A stretch of DNA of 64,000 bases from Kitasatospora sp. CB01950 (GTDB lineage: Bacteria; Actinomycetota; Actinomycetes; Streptomycetales; Streptomycetaceae), in the NCBI RefSeq assembly GCF_001905465.1, contig NZ_LISX01000003.1, positions 532,565 through 596,564 on the forward strand, given 5' to 3'. A program made the position numbers and the translations under genes. The notes below the pieces were generated by a model. That model saw nothing but the letters and a program-made list of their open reading frames with translations, did no database searches and was not told the origin of the DNA. Below are positions 34,950 to 43,571 of this stretch, one piece after another (positions within the stretch are counted from its first letter, which is position 1; the number at the start of each line of letters is the position of its first letter).

Positions 34950-36781
34950 CAGACACCCGATGGCCCGCCGTCGCCGCCGAGGTCGTCGCGGAGGTGGTGT
35001 CGGCCCTGTCGGCGCGCCTCCAGAAACGGCTCGACGGCGCGGCGGCCAAGCTCGCCGACCGCCCGGTCGTCCGGACGGGCGACGACTGGAGCGTGCGGAT
35101 CGACGACGAGACGGTGCTGGTCCTGCACGCCCCCGGCGGCACCGTCCGGACGGCCGACCACGTCCGGTGCGGCTGCCTGCTCGCCCCCGGCTGCCTGCAC
35201 CGCGCCGCCGCCGTCACGGCCGCCCCGCTGGCCGCGCCCGCCGACGAGCAGACGCCCGGCGACGAGCAGACGCCCGGCGACGAGCAGACGCCGGCCGACG
35301 AGTCCGCGCACCCGGAACCCGGTGCCGCCGACGCAGCTGAGGAACAGCAGCCGCTCGCCCCCGCCGAGGCCGAGGCCGTCGACCGCCTGCGCCGGGTCGC
35401 GGCCGACACGTTGGCCGCCGGCATCAGCGGCGCGGGCAGCGTCCAGCAGGCCGAACTGCTGCGGACCGCCCACCAGGCCCGGCTGCTCGGCCTGCACCGG
35501 CCGGCCGCGCTGGCCGCCACGGTGGTCACCCGGCTGCGCGCCGCCCGGGCCGCCGAACCCGACCACCGGCTCGCCGACCTGGCCGCCGCCCATCGCGAAC
35601 TGCTCGACGCCACCACCGTGTTCACGCCCCGCCAGGTGCGCGCGGCGGCACGGCAGACCTACCGGGAGGTCGGCTCGCTCCGGCTGTACGGGCTGTTCGC
35701 CGAACCGGTGGTGTCGGCCACCCACGCGGGCGTCACGGTCTGGGTGGTGGACGGCGCCGGGCAGCTCGCCACCGTCTCCGACGTCACCCCGCACGCCGAT
35801 CCGACGGAGGCCGCGCAACTCGCCGGGGCGGCGGCCGGCCGGCCGGTCCGGCTCGGTGACGCGACACTGTCGCACCGCGACCTCGCCCGGGCCGGACTGA
35901 CCGTCCAGGGCGCCACCCGGACCGACTCCGGGCGGCTCGGCGCGGGCGCGAAGGTCCGGGCGGTGCGCGCCGCCGGGGCGGGCTGGGACGAGGAGCCCGC
36001 CGCCCGGCTCTGGGCGGAGCCGGTGCCCGCCCAGGTCGAACGGGCGCTGGCGGCCGGGCGCATCCCCCTCGAGCAGCGTCCCGCCGGATCGGACCTGCTG
36101 TTCCTCGACGTCACCGTGCTCGGACCGGGGACCGTTCCCGGGTCGACCGCCCCGCAGCTGCTCGCCGAGTGCGCGGGGTCGACGGTGGCGCTGCTGCCCG
36201 CCCAGGACCACCCACGGCTCGCGTTCGCCGCCAACCTGGCGGCGCTGGCCTCCGCGCCCGGCCTGCCGCTGCGCGTGGTCGGCCGGCTGGAGCGCGCCAC
36301 CCACCCGCGGCTGCGCCTGCTGGCCGCCGCCCCGGCCCCGGGGCCGGGCCCGGTCCTCACCCTGCCGCCCGAGTACCGCAACCGGATCAACCTGGGCCTG
36401 GAACGCCTCCAGCACGCCGACCTGCCGCCGGACCGGCCCGAGACGCTGCCACCGGCCGCCGCGTTCGCCCCGCAGCCGCCCTTCCACCTGCTGGCCCGCC
36501 CGCTCGAACAGGCCGTCACCGGCGGCCGCCGGGCCCTGGCCGGACGCTCCGACCGGGCCGCCACCGAGGCGCGCCGACTGCGGTCGGCGGGCCTCGCCAC
36601 CGCCGCCCAGCTGCTCACCGCCGTCCACGCGGCCGCGGCGGACCAGGAACGCGACGTCTTCGGCCGCCTGCACACCACCGACCACCTCGCCTTCGCCACG
36701 GCCTGGCTCGCCGCCGCCCGCTACCAGGAGGAGGTGACCACCGCACTCTGCGCGGCCGCCTGGCCGGCCGACGCCATGTGA
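34946..36781 (+). CDS. SWIM zinc-finger protein (YehQ-like)
   Basis: A 611-residue protein. The SWIM motif CGCLLAPGCLH (Cys75, Cys77, Cys83, His85) is intact and follows a beta-rich stretch, as in other SWIM proteins; such fingers bind DNA or proteins. A linker of DEQTPG repeats follows (residues 100-117), then a helical region, and a C-terminal part with a probable beta-domain (SLRLYGLFAEPVVS, GVTVWVVDGAG). The start overlaps the VWA gene stop (ATGA). It is the last gene of the operon. Homologous SWIM genes accompany MoxR/DUF5682/VWA genes in other bacteria, so it probably belongs to the same complex or pathway. Confidence 0.86.
   Translation: MTDTRWPAVAAEVVAEVVSALSARLQKRLDGAAAKLADRPVVRTGDDWSVRIDDETVLVLHAPGGTVRTADHVRCGCLLAPGCLHRAAAVTAAPLAAPADEQTPGDEQTPGDEQTPADESAHPEPGAADAAEEQQPLAPAEAEAVDRLRRVAADTLAAGISGAGSVQQAELLRTAHQARLLGLHRPAALAATVVTRLRAARAAEPDHRLADLAAAHRELLDATTVFTPRQVRAAARQTYREVGSLRLYGLFAEPVVSATHAGVTVWVVDGAGQLATVSDVTPHADPTEAAQLAGAAAGRPVRLGDATLSHRDLARAGLTVQGATRTDSGRLGAGAKVRAVRAAGAGWDEEPAARLWAEPVPAQVERALAAGRIPLEQRPAGSDLLFLDVTVLGPGTVPGSTAPQLLAECAGSTVALLPAQDHPRLAFAANLAALASAPGLPLRVVGRLERATHPRLRLLAAAPAPGPGPVLTLPPEYRNRINLGLERLQHADLPPDRPETLPPAAAFAPQPPFHLLARPLEQAVTGGRRALAGRSDRAATEARRLRSAGLATAAQLLTAVHAAAADQERDVFGRLHTTDHLAFATAWLAAARYQEEVTTALCAAAWPADAM
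35243..35296 (+). repeat. Three 18-bp tandem repeats in the SWIM gene
   Basis: Unit GACGAGCAGACGCCCGGC at 35243-35260 and 35261-35278, and a third copy at 35279-35296 differing at the end. It encodes DEQTPG, DEQTPG, DEQTPA just after the zinc finger. The period equals that of the repeat in the neighbouring DUF5682-VWA gene although the sequence differs. Confidence 0.95.
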
Positions 36782-36813
36782 CGCAGGTGGCTCGATCGGG
36801 ATCGTTCACCTCT

Positions 36814-36882
36814 CCTTCGGCCGGTCGTTCCGGACGGGGACGGGCGGGACGCCGATACCGCGTTCGGCGGGCCGGCCGAAGG
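36814..36882. promoter_or_regulatory. Spaced 11-bp inverted repeat after the SWIM gene
   Basis: CCTTCGGCCGG at 36814-36824 and CCGGCCGAAGG at 36872-36882 are perfect complements separated by 47 nt. The element sits 33 bp after the SWIM stop and just ahead of a small open frame. It could be a terminator of the long operon or a leader structure. Confidence 0.35.
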
Positions 36883-36899
36883 CGGACGGGACGGACGTC

Positions 36900-37109
36900 A
36901 TGACCGCACCGGACGCCCGGGGCAGGGCCGGCACCTCGGACACCGTGCGCTGCTGGATCGACCCGGACGGCACCATGCTCCGGGTCCAGGCCCCGGTGGC
37001 CTCCGAGCCGAAGCGGGTGGTCATCGACTTCGACACCCAGGGCTGCACGCCCGTCCAGCCCATGCCCGGACTCGCCGCGACAGGTCAGCGCAGCCTGGCG
37101 GACCAGTAG
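36900..37109 (+). CDS. Small hypothetical protein
   Basis: A 69-residue frame starting at ATG 36900 with a purine-rich GGACGGGACGG just upstream. The product has a plausible globular composition (DTVRCWIDPDGTMLRVQAP and RVVIDFDTQGC), with two cysteines and no signal peptide. Its last 25 bp overlap the convergent PaaX-type gene. I do not recognise a family. The calm amino-acid composition, unlike that of most shadow frames in this GC-rich DNA, is the main support. Confidence 0.45.
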   Translation: MTAPDARGRAGTSDTVRCWIDPDGTMLRVQAPVASEPKRVVIDFDTQGCTPVQPMPGLAATGQRSLADQ

Positions 37110-37936
37110 GGCGCGGCGTGCGCGAGGGCGCGGCCCTCCAGGGCGGCGACCAGGCGTTCGAAGAGCTGGACGGCGGCGGGCCCGGACCAGTCGGCGGGAA
37201 GCACCTGCGGGGGCAGCCCCGGGTCGCGGAAGGGGAGCTTGCGCCAGTCGTCGACCACCGACAGGTAGCCGACGAAGGCGTCCCGGCCGTCCACGAACGC
37301 GGCGGTGGACAGCAGGTCGGCCTCGGCCGTGCGGTCGGTGCGGAACTCCCGGTAGCGGCGGTCGATCTCGGCCAGGTCCCAGCCCTTGCGGACCATCCCG
37401 GCGAGGTCCTGCCCGCCGACGTGGTCGCCGGTGAAGACGGCGCACTGGTCGGTCAGGTCGAGCTCGCCGATGGCCCGGACGGCGGCCGGCAGCATCCGGG
37501 CGGGCGCGATCCACACGGCCGCGCCGATGTTGCCGAAGCCGAGCGCGGCCAGGTGCGCGGTCAGCTGGTGCCGCTTGGCGCGCGCCGACTCCGGCACCGA
37601 GAAGTTGACCAGGCACCAGCCGTCGGCGAGGTCGGCGGGCTGCCGGGCGTGCCAGATCACCTCGTCCCCGGCGGCCAGCGCCTCCAGCGCGGCGGGCGTC
37701 AGCGCGTACCCGCGCACGCCGGCCCGGGTCTGCGCCTCCAGCCAGCCGCGCTGCTTGAGGCGGAACACCGCGGTGCGGACGCTGGAGGCGTCCAGGCCGG
37801 CCTGGGTGAGCAGTTCGACGGTGCCGGCGATCGGCATCCAGTTGCCCAGCTTGCGGACGACGGCGCCGAGGAAGGTCACCAGCACCGTCCGGGAACGGCG
37901 CGCCGCGGCGGGCCTGGCGTCCAACGTCTCGCTCAT
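37085..37936 (-). CDS. PaaX-family transcriptional repressor
   Basis: A 283-residue regulator with the PaaX arrangement. The N-terminal winged helix is at about residues 16-85 (TVLVTFLGAVVRKLGNWMPI, VRTAVFRLKQRGWL, RGYALTPAAL), followed by the PaaX central and C-terminal domains (WCLVNFSVPESARAKRHQL, GFGNIGAAVWIAP, DLAEIDRRYREF). PaaX proteins repress aromatic acyl-CoA pathways and respond to the CoA thioester. It lies 46 bp beyond the end of the salicylyl-CoA hydroxylase-like gene on the same strand, so it most likely regulates the 37.9-45 kb catabolic genes. The ATG at 37936 begins the conserved region; the frame to 37966 adds 10 residues. Confidence 0.9.
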   Translation of the reverse strand: MSETLDARPAAARRSRTVLVTFLGAVVRKLGNWMPIAGTVELLTQAGLDASSVRTAVFRLKQRGWLEAQTRAGVRGYALTPAALEALAAGDEVIWHARQPADLADGWCLVNFSVPESARAKRHQLTAHLAALGFGNIGAAVWIAPARMLPAAVRAIGELDLTDQCAVFTGDHVGGQDLAGMVRKGWDLAEIDRRYREFRTDRTAEADLLSTAAFVDGRDAFVGYLSVVDDWRKLPFRDPGLPPQVLPADWSGPAAVQLFERLVAALEGRALAHAAPYWSARLR

Positions 37937-37982
37937 CCCACCGAGTATGGCGGACGCCGCGCACATGATCGGACCGCGCCCT

Positions 37983-40346
37983 TCACGCGGACACCCCGAC
38001 CCGGCGCTCCGGCGTCCACCGCAGGTGCGCGGTGCCGGAGACGCCGTCGCGCAGCAGCGACAGCCGGGGCGGGATCCGGTCGGTGCGCGAGGTGGGCGGC
38101 CGGCGGCGGCCCGCCTGCCACTGCACCGGCCACTCCGCGCCCGGGCCCCGGTAGTCCTGCTCGGCGGCGGCGTGCAGCGTCCACTGCGGGTCGTACAGGT
38201 GGGTGCGGCCCAGCGCGCACAGGTCGGCGCGGCCGGCCAGCAGGATCGAGTTGGCGTCGTCCCAGGAGGAGATCGCGCCCACCGCGATCACCGGCACGCC
38301 CGCCGGCGCCGCCACCCGGTGACGGATCCGGTCGGCGAACGGCGTCTGGTACGAACGCCCGTAGGCCGGACGCTCGTGCCGGGCGACCTGCCCGGAGGAG
38401 ACGTCGATCGCGGCCGCGCCGTGCTCGACGAAGGCCCGGGCGATCTCCACCGCGTCCTCCTCGGTGGTGCCGTCGGGCAGCCAGTCGGTCGCCGAGATGC
38501 GCACCGTCACCGGGATCCGCTCCGGCGCCGCCCGCCGCACCGCGTCGAACACCTCCAGCGGGAAGCGCAGCCGCCGTTCCAGGCTGCCGCCGTACGCGTC
38601 GGTGCGGCGGTTGGCGACGGGGGAGAGGAAGGAGGAGAGCAGGTAGCCGTGCGCGGCGTGCACCTCGATCAGGTCGAAGCCCGCTTCCGCGCCGCGCCGT
38701 GCTGCCGCCTCGAAGTCGGCGACCACCCGGTCCAGGTCGTCGCGGGTCGCTTCGCGCGGCACGTGGCAGCCGGGCCCGTACGGCAGTGCGGACGGGCCGA
38801 TCACCTCCCAGTTGCCGTCCGGCAGCGGCTCGTCGATGCCCTCCCACATCACCCGGGTCGAGCCCTTGCGGCCGGAGTGCCCGAGCTGGAGGCCGACCTT
38901 CGCCGAACTGCCGCCGTGGACGAAGGAGGTGACGCGCCGCCAGGCCTCGGCCTGCCCGTCGGTCCACAGGCCCGCGCAGCCGGGGGTGATCCGGCCCTCG
39001 GGGGAGACGCAGACCATCTCGCTCATCACCAGGCCCGCGCCGCCGAGGGCCTTGGAGCCCAGGTGCACCAGGTGGAAGTCGCCGGGCACGCCGTCCACCG
39101 CCGAGTACATGTCCATCGGCGAGACGATGATCCGATTGTTCAGTTCCAGCGGGCCGATCCGCACCGGCTGGAACATCGCCGGGCCGGGGTGCGCGCCGAA
39201 CCCGCCCTCCACCAGGGCCGCGAACTCCGCGTCGCGCTCCTTCAGGTTCTCGAAGGTGATCCGGCGCGAGCGGGTCAGCAGGTTGAAGACGAACTGGGCC
39301 GGCTCCTGCCCGGCGTACATGCCGATGTTCTCGAACCACTCGAGCGAGGCCTGCGCCGCCCGCTGCGTCGACTCCACCACCGGCCTGCGCTCCGCCTGGT
39401 ACGCCTCCAGCGCCTCGGGAACGCCCGGCCGCTCGTGCAGGCAGGCCGCCAGCGCGAGGGCGTCCTCCATGGCGAGCTTGGTGCCGGAGCCGATCGAGAA
39501 GTGCGCGGTGTGCGCCGCGTCGCCGAGCAGCACCACGTTGCCGTCGTACCAGCGCTCGTTGCGGACGGTGGTGAAGTTCAGCCAGCGCGAGTTGTTGGTG
39601 AGGATCCGATGCCCTTGGAGCTCCTCCGCGAAGATCTCGGCGACCCGGGAGACCGCGAACGCGTCCGACTCGCCCGGCCCGAACTCCCGCCCGTCGGTGC
39701 GGTCGAACCCGGCCCGCCGCCACACCTCCTCGTGCATCTCCACGATGAACGTCGAGCCCGTCGCCGAGTACGGGTAGCCGTGGATCTGCATGGTGCCCCA
39801 CTCCGTCTGCTTGACGAAGAACTGGAACGCCTCGAAGACCAGATCGGTGCCGAGCCAGATGTACTTGTTGTGCCGCCGGTCCAGCGACGGGCCGAAGGCC
39901 GGCGCGAGCGCGGACCGGACGGCGGAGTTCACGCCGTCCGCGGCCAGCACCAGGTCGTGCGCGGCCCGCAACTCCTCGACGTCCGGCGCGGGCGTGCGGT
40001 AGTGGACGCGCACGCCGAGCTCCGCCGCCCGCCGCTGCAGGATCTGCAGCAGCTCCTTGCGGCCCATCGCGGCGAACCCCTGCCCGCCGACGGTGAACCG
40101 CCGGCCGTCGACGTCGACGTCGATGTCGGTCCAGCGGGCGAAGCCGCGCTCCATCTCGGCGTGCACCGCCTCGTCCGCGCCCGCGATGCCGGTCAGCGTC
40201 TCGTCGGAGAACACCACGCCGAAGCCGAAGGTGTCCTCCGGGGCGTTGCGCTCCCACACCGTCACCCGGTGCGCCGGGTCCAACTGCTTCATCAGCGAGG
40301 CGAAGTACAGCCCGCCGGGCCCGCCGCCGACCACCGCGATCCTCAT
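37983..40346 (-). CDS. sdgC: Aromatic acyl-CoA monooxygenase fused to old-yellow-enzyme reductase
   Basis: A 787-residue two-domain flavoprotein. The N-terminal half, about residues 1-385, is an FAD monooxygenase with VGGGPGGLYFASLMKQ at the start and VLLGDAAHTAHFSIGSGTKLAMEDALALA in the middle. The C-terminal half, from about 400, is an old-yellow-enzyme FMN domain (PVRIGPLELNNRIIVSPMDMYS, QLGHSGRKGS, DLIEVHAAHGYLLSSFLSP). This layout is that of salicylyl-CoA 5-hydroxylase (SdgC) and 2-aminobenzoyl-CoA monooxygenase/reductase, which hydroxylate the ring of a CoA-bound aromatic acid. Its ATG overlaps the ligase stop. Salicylate is the first guess for the substrate, anthranilate the main alternative. 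Confidence 0.88.
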   Translation of the reverse strand: MRIAVVGGGPGGLYFASLMKQLDPAHRVTVWERNAPEDTFGFGVVFSDETLTGIAGADEAVHAEMERGFARWTDIDVDVDGRRFTVGGQGFAAMGRKELLQILQRRAAELGVRVHYRTPAPDVEELRAAHDLVLAADGVNSAVRSALAPAFGPSLDRRHNKYIWLGTDLVFEAFQFFVKQTEWGTMQIHGYPYSATGSTFIVEMHEEVWRRAGFDRTDGREFGPGESDAFAVSRVAEIFAEELQGHRILTNNSRWLNFTTVRNERWYDGNVVLLGDAAHTAHFSIGSGTKLAMEDALALAACLHERPGVPEALEAYQAERRPVVESTQRAAQASLEWFENIGMYAGQEPAQFVFNLLTRSRRITFENLKERDAEFAALVEGGFGAHPGPAMFQPVRIGPLELNNRIIVSPMDMYSAVDGVPGDFHLVHLGSKALGGAGLVMSEMVCVSPEGRITPGCAGLWTDGQAEAWRRVTSFVHGGSSAKVGLQLGHSGRKGSTRVMWEGIDEPLPDGNWEVIGPSALPYGPGCHVPREATRDDLDRVVADFEAAARRGAEAGFDLIEVHAAHGYLLSSFLSPVANRRTDAYGGSLERRLRFPLEVFDAVRRAAPERIPVTVRISATDWLPDGTTEEDAVEIARAFVEHGAAAIDVSSGQVARHERPAYGRSYQTPFADRIRHRVAAPAGVPVIAVGAISSWDDANSILLAGRADLCALGRTHLYDPQWTLHAAAEQDYRGPGAEWPVQWQAGRRRPPTSRTDRIPPRLSLLRDGVSGTAHLRWTPERRVGVSA

Positions 40347-42022
40347 ACCGTGCCCTCCACTGTCGTGCCCGCCGCCGTGCCCGGTGCCGAGTCCGCCGTC
40401 GTGCCCGCCGATGGGTCCGCCGTCGGGTCCTCGACGAGCCGGCGGAGCCGGAAGTGCTGGAGCTTGCCGCTCGGATTGCGCGGCAGCGCCTCGACGAACC
40501 GCACCTCGCGCGGGTACTTGTACGGCGCGAGCTGCCGCTTCACGTGGTCCTGGATGCTCTTCGCCGTCCCCGCGTCCGCCGCCGCGCCCGCCCGCAGCAC
40601 CACGAACGCGCAGACCACCGAGCCCCGTTCGGCGTCGGGAGCCGCCACCACCGCCGACTCCAGCACGTCCGGGTGGGTGTCCACGGCGGCCTCCACCTCC
40701 GGGCCGGCGATGTTGTAGCCGGACGAGACGATCATGTTGTCGCTGCGCGCCCGGTACCAGTAGTAGCCGTCCTCGTCGCGGACGAAGGTGTCGCCGGTGA
40801 CGTTCCACCCGTTGACCACGTAGTCCGCCTGGCGCTCGTCGTCCAGGTACCGGCAGCCCACCGGGCCGATCACCGCCAACCGGCCCTCCACGCCCGGCCC
40901 CAGCTCCTCGCCGTCCGGCCCGAGCACCGTCGCGCGGAACCCCGGCACCGGCCGGCCCGTCGCACCCGGACGGATCTCGTCCCCGGCCGCCGATATGAAG
41001 ATGTGCAGCAGCTCGGTCGCGCCGATGCCGTCCACCACCCGCAGACCGGTCTCCGCCCGCAGCCGCTCCCACACCTCGCGGGGAATGTGCTCGCCCGCGC
41101 TCACCGCGCACCGAAGCCCCGAAAGGCGCTCCGCCAGACCGGACTTGACGATCTGCCGGTACGCGGTCGGCGCCGTCGCCAGCACCGTCACCCGGTGCTC
41201 CGCGACCAGCTCGGCCAACTGCGCGGGCGTCGCCGACTCGGTCAGGAACGCGCACGCGCCCGCCCGCAGCGGGAACACCACCAGCATGCCCAGCCCGAAG
41301 GTGAACGCCAGCGGCGCCGTGCACGCCACCAGGTCGTCCGGGCGCAGCCGCAGCGTGCACCGGCCGAAGGTGTTGTCGATCGACAGCAGGTCGCGGTGGA
41401 AGTGCACGGTGATCTTCGGGACGCCGGTGGTGCCCGAGGTCGGCCCGAACAGCGCCACGTCGTCGGCCGCCGTGTCCACCGCCGCGAACCGCCCCGACTT
41501 GCCGGCCGCACGCCGGGCCAGGTCGTCCGCCCCGGTGCCGCCGACGGCCACCACCGGCACGTCCCGCACCTCGTCCACGAAGCGGTGGTCCACCAGCGCC
41601 GCGACCGGCCGGGTCTTCGCCAGGATCGGCCCCAACTCCCTTGCCCGCAGCGCCGCCATGGTCGCCACCGCGATCCCGCCGGCCCGCAGCACGCCCAGCC
41701 AGGCCGCCACCGCCCACGGATTGTTCGGCGACCGCAGCAGCACCCGGTTGCCCGGCACCAGCCCCAGGTCCTCGGTCAGCACCTGCGCGACCTGCGCCGA
41801 CCGCAGCTGCAACTCCCCGTACGTCCACACCTCCCCGGCGGGCGTCCGCAGCGCCGGCCGGTCCGGGCCGAGCTCCGCGACCTGCCGGTCCAGCAACTCC
41901 ACTGCGGCGTTGAAGCGTTCGGGATACTGCAGCAGCTCGGTGGTGAACTCCAGCACCGGCCACTGCCCGAGGGGCGGCAGGTGGTCGCGCGCGAAGGTGT
42001 CACGGAAGGCGGACTCGCTCAT
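40343..42022 (-). CDS. Aryl acid-CoA ligase (AMP-forming)
   Basis: A 559-residue adenylate-forming enzyme that would activate an aromatic acid as its CoA thioester. Motifs include the phosphate-binding loop FGPTSGTTGVPK, the A5 region VVDGIGATELLHIFIS, GRLAVIGPVGCRYLDDERQADY, the hinge DGYYWYRARSDNMI and the C-terminal lysine in PRNPSGKLQHF. The closest families are benzoate/salicylate/anthranilate-CoA ligases. It overlaps both the thioesterase gene upstream and the hydroxylase gene downstream by 4 bp. A Thr/Ala-rich tail of about 30 residues follows the catalytic domain. The exact acid is not determined by sequence. Confidence 0.9.
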   Translation of the reverse strand: MSESAFRDTFARDHLPPLGQWPVLEFTTELLQYPERFNAAVELLDRQVAELGPDRPALRTPAGEVWTYGELQLRSAQVAQVLTEDLGLVPGNRVLLRSPNNPWAVAAWLGVLRAGGIAVATMAALRARELGPILAKTRPVAALVDHRFVDEVRDVPVVAVGGTGADDLARRAAGKSGRFAAVDTAADDVALFGPTSGTTGVPKITVHFHRDLLSIDNTFGRCTLRLRPDDLVACTAPLAFTFGLGMLVVFPLRAGACAFLTESATPAQLAELVAEHRVTVLATAPTAYRQIVKSGLAERLSGLRCAVSAGEHIPREVWERLRAETGLRVVDGIGATELLHIFISAAGDEIRPGATGRPVPGFRATVLGPDGEELGPGVEGRLAVIGPVGCRYLDDERQADYVVNGWNVTGDTFVRDEDGYYWYRARSDNMIVSSGYNIAGPEVEAAVDTHPDVLESAVVAAPDAERGSVVCAFVVLRAGAAADAGTAKSIQDHVKRQLAPYKYPREVRFVEALPRNPSGKLQHFRLRRLVEDPTADPSAGTTADSAPGTAAGTTVEGTV

Positions 42023-42945
42023 CTGCCGTCCCCCGCCCGGATCATGCCCTCCTGGAGCACCGTCGCCAGATGCACCCCGCCCGGCGTGAAGAACCGGCCC
42101 TCGCCGAGCCCCCGGCCCGACTCCGCCGCCACCGCCCGCTGCGCGTACAGCAGCCAGCCGTCCAACTCGCCCGCCCGGGGCGGACGGTGGAACCACATCG
42201 CGTGGTCCAGACTCGCCGTCACCAGCCCCGGCCGCGCCCACGCCAGGCCCAGCACCCGGAGCACCGGCTCCAGGATCGTGTAGTCGCAGACGTACGCCAG
42301 CGCCGCCGCGTCCCGCTGCGCCTCGCTCAACCCCTCCACCGGCCGCAGCGCGTCGAACGGCCGCACCCACACCGCCTGGTGCGGCGCCCGCCCGCCCTCC
42401 ACGTCCAGGTACAGCGGGCCCGGCACGTGTCGCAGGTCGAAGCTGCGCCCCGCCGACCAGTACTCCTTGGCCGCCCCGGTCATCGTGCCGCCCTCGCGGT
42501 CCGCCAAGTAGGCGGCGGAGCCGGGCAGTTCGTCCGGCCCGGGCAGGCCGCCGGCGTACCGCCCGGGCAGCGCGGCGGCGAAGCTGCCGCCGGGCTCGCC
42601 CGCCGCGAAGTTCGCCAGGCACACGTACAACGCCTTGCCGCGCTGGTAGGCGCGCACCTGCCGGGTCGCGTAGCCGCGCCCGTCGCGCAGCAACTCGACC
42701 TCGTGGCGCACCGGTTCGCCGATCTCGGCGGGCCGCATGAAGTACGAGTGCATCGAGTGCAGCACCTTGCCGTCCTCGACCGAGCGCATCGCGGCGGCGG
42801 CCGCCTGGGCGACCAGGTCGCCGCCGTACGCCTTGGGCCACGGGCAGGGCTGGGTGACCGCGGTGAACGCGAGGTCGAAGTGCTCGGCCGGGACGGGCTC
42901 CAGCGCGACGGCGGCGGCGAAGAACTCCGAGGTGGTGTCGGCCAT
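42019..42945 (-). CDS. tesB: TesB-type acyl-CoA thioesterase
   Basis: A 308-residue double-hotdog thioesterase. Landmarks are PWPKAYGGDLVAQAAAAAMRSV in the first hotdog with LHSMHSYFMRPAEIGEPVRHEVELLRDGR, and SLDHAMWFHRPPRAGELDGWLLY in the second; the Asp in SLDHAMWFH matches the TesB catalytic acid. It would release the hydroxylated aromatic acid, for example gentisate, from CoA after the monooxygenase step. Start and stop overlap its neighbours (TGATG with the cupin gene, ATGA with the ligase gene). Confidence 0.88.
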   Translation of the reverse strand: MADTTSEFFAAAVALEPVPAEHFDLAFTAVTQPCPWPKAYGGDLVAQAAAAAMRSVEDGKVLHSMHSYFMRPAEIGEPVRHEVELLRDGRGYATRQVRAYQRGKALYVCLANFAAGEPGGSFAAALPGRYAGGLPGPDELPGSAAYLADREGGTMTGAAKEYWSAGRSFDLRHVPGPLYLDVEGGRAPHQAVWVRPFDALRPVEGLSEAQRDAAALAYVCDYTILEPVLRVLGLAWARPGLVTASLDHAMWFHRPPRAGELDGWLLYAQRAVAAESGRGLGEGRFFTPGGVHLATVLQEGMIRAGDGR

Positions 42946-43448
42946 CAGGGCCGGTCCAGCCAGTCGGGCAGCTCCGCGTCCGGCACCTCGGGCAGGTTGA
43001 CCACGATGTTCTCCGGCGTGCGGGTGGTCATCCAGGTCAGCGGGCGGTTGCGGTCGACGTTGCACTCCACGTGCGGCATGAACGGCGGGACGAACACCCA
43101 GTCGCCCTCGGCGAGGTCCACGTAGTCGGCGAACTTCGCGCCGAAGTAGATCCGGCCCCGGCCCGACAGCACGTAGCCGCCGGTCTCCGCCTCGCCGTGG
43201 TGGTGCGGCACCGACCGGTAGCCGGGCTCGTTGCCGACCTTGCCGAACCAGAGCCGGGTGGCGGGGGTGTGCTGGATGCTGATACCGGAGATCCGGGTCG
43301 CGCCGGCCGACTGCCCGGTGTCGCCGGGCTCGGTGCCCGCCCTGGTGACCACCGGCACCACCAGGCCGCTCTCGGTGGCGTACATCGAGTTGTCGCCCTC
43401 GAGCAGGTACGAGCTGTAGTCGGGGGAGTTGCCGGGGGTGGGGTCCAT
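42945..43448 (-). CDS. Cupin-domain protein of the aromatic catabolic operon
   Basis: A 167-residue single-cupin protein. The first metal motif is VPHHHGEAETGGYVLSGRGRIYFG, with histidines for a divalent metal; the second, GDWVFVPPFMPHVECN, supplies another histidine. Its place between thioesterase and fumarylacetoacetase-family genes suggests the ring-cleaving step, as in gentisate 1,2-dioxygenase, but it is only half the length of classical two-cupin gentisate dioxygenases. It could instead be an isomerase or an accessory protein. The ATG at 43448 has GAGGAG upstream. Metal binding is clear; the reaction is inferred. Confidence 0.8.
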   Translation of the reverse strand: MDPTPGNSPDYSSYLLEGDNSMYATESGLVVPVVTRAGTEPGDTGQSAGATRISGISIQHTPATRLWFGKVGNEPGYRSVPHHHGEAETGGYVLSGRGRIYFGAKFADYVDLAEGDWVFVPPFMPHVECNVDRNRPLTWMTTRTPENIVVNLPEVPDAELPDWLDRP

Positions 43449-43491
43449 GGGAAGCTCCTCGTCGTCGGGGGTGGTGCGAGAGGGTTCGCTC

Positions 43492-43538
43492 GGGCCTGTC
43501 CGGCCGTTCTTGCCGGGCGCGATCGACCGGACAGGCCC
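43492..43538 (-). promoter_or_regulatory. 12-bp inverted repeat between the FAH and cupin genes
   Basis: GGGCCTGTCCGG (43492-43503) and CCGGACAGGCCC (43527-43538) with a 23-nt loop, inside the 123-bp gap of an otherwise tightly overlapping operon. It may be an attenuator or mRNA-processing hairpin that sets the level of the downstream genes relative to the first gene. Confidence 0.45.
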
Positions 43539-43571
43539 TGGGCCGGATCGTCGGCCCGGGGGATCAGGGGA

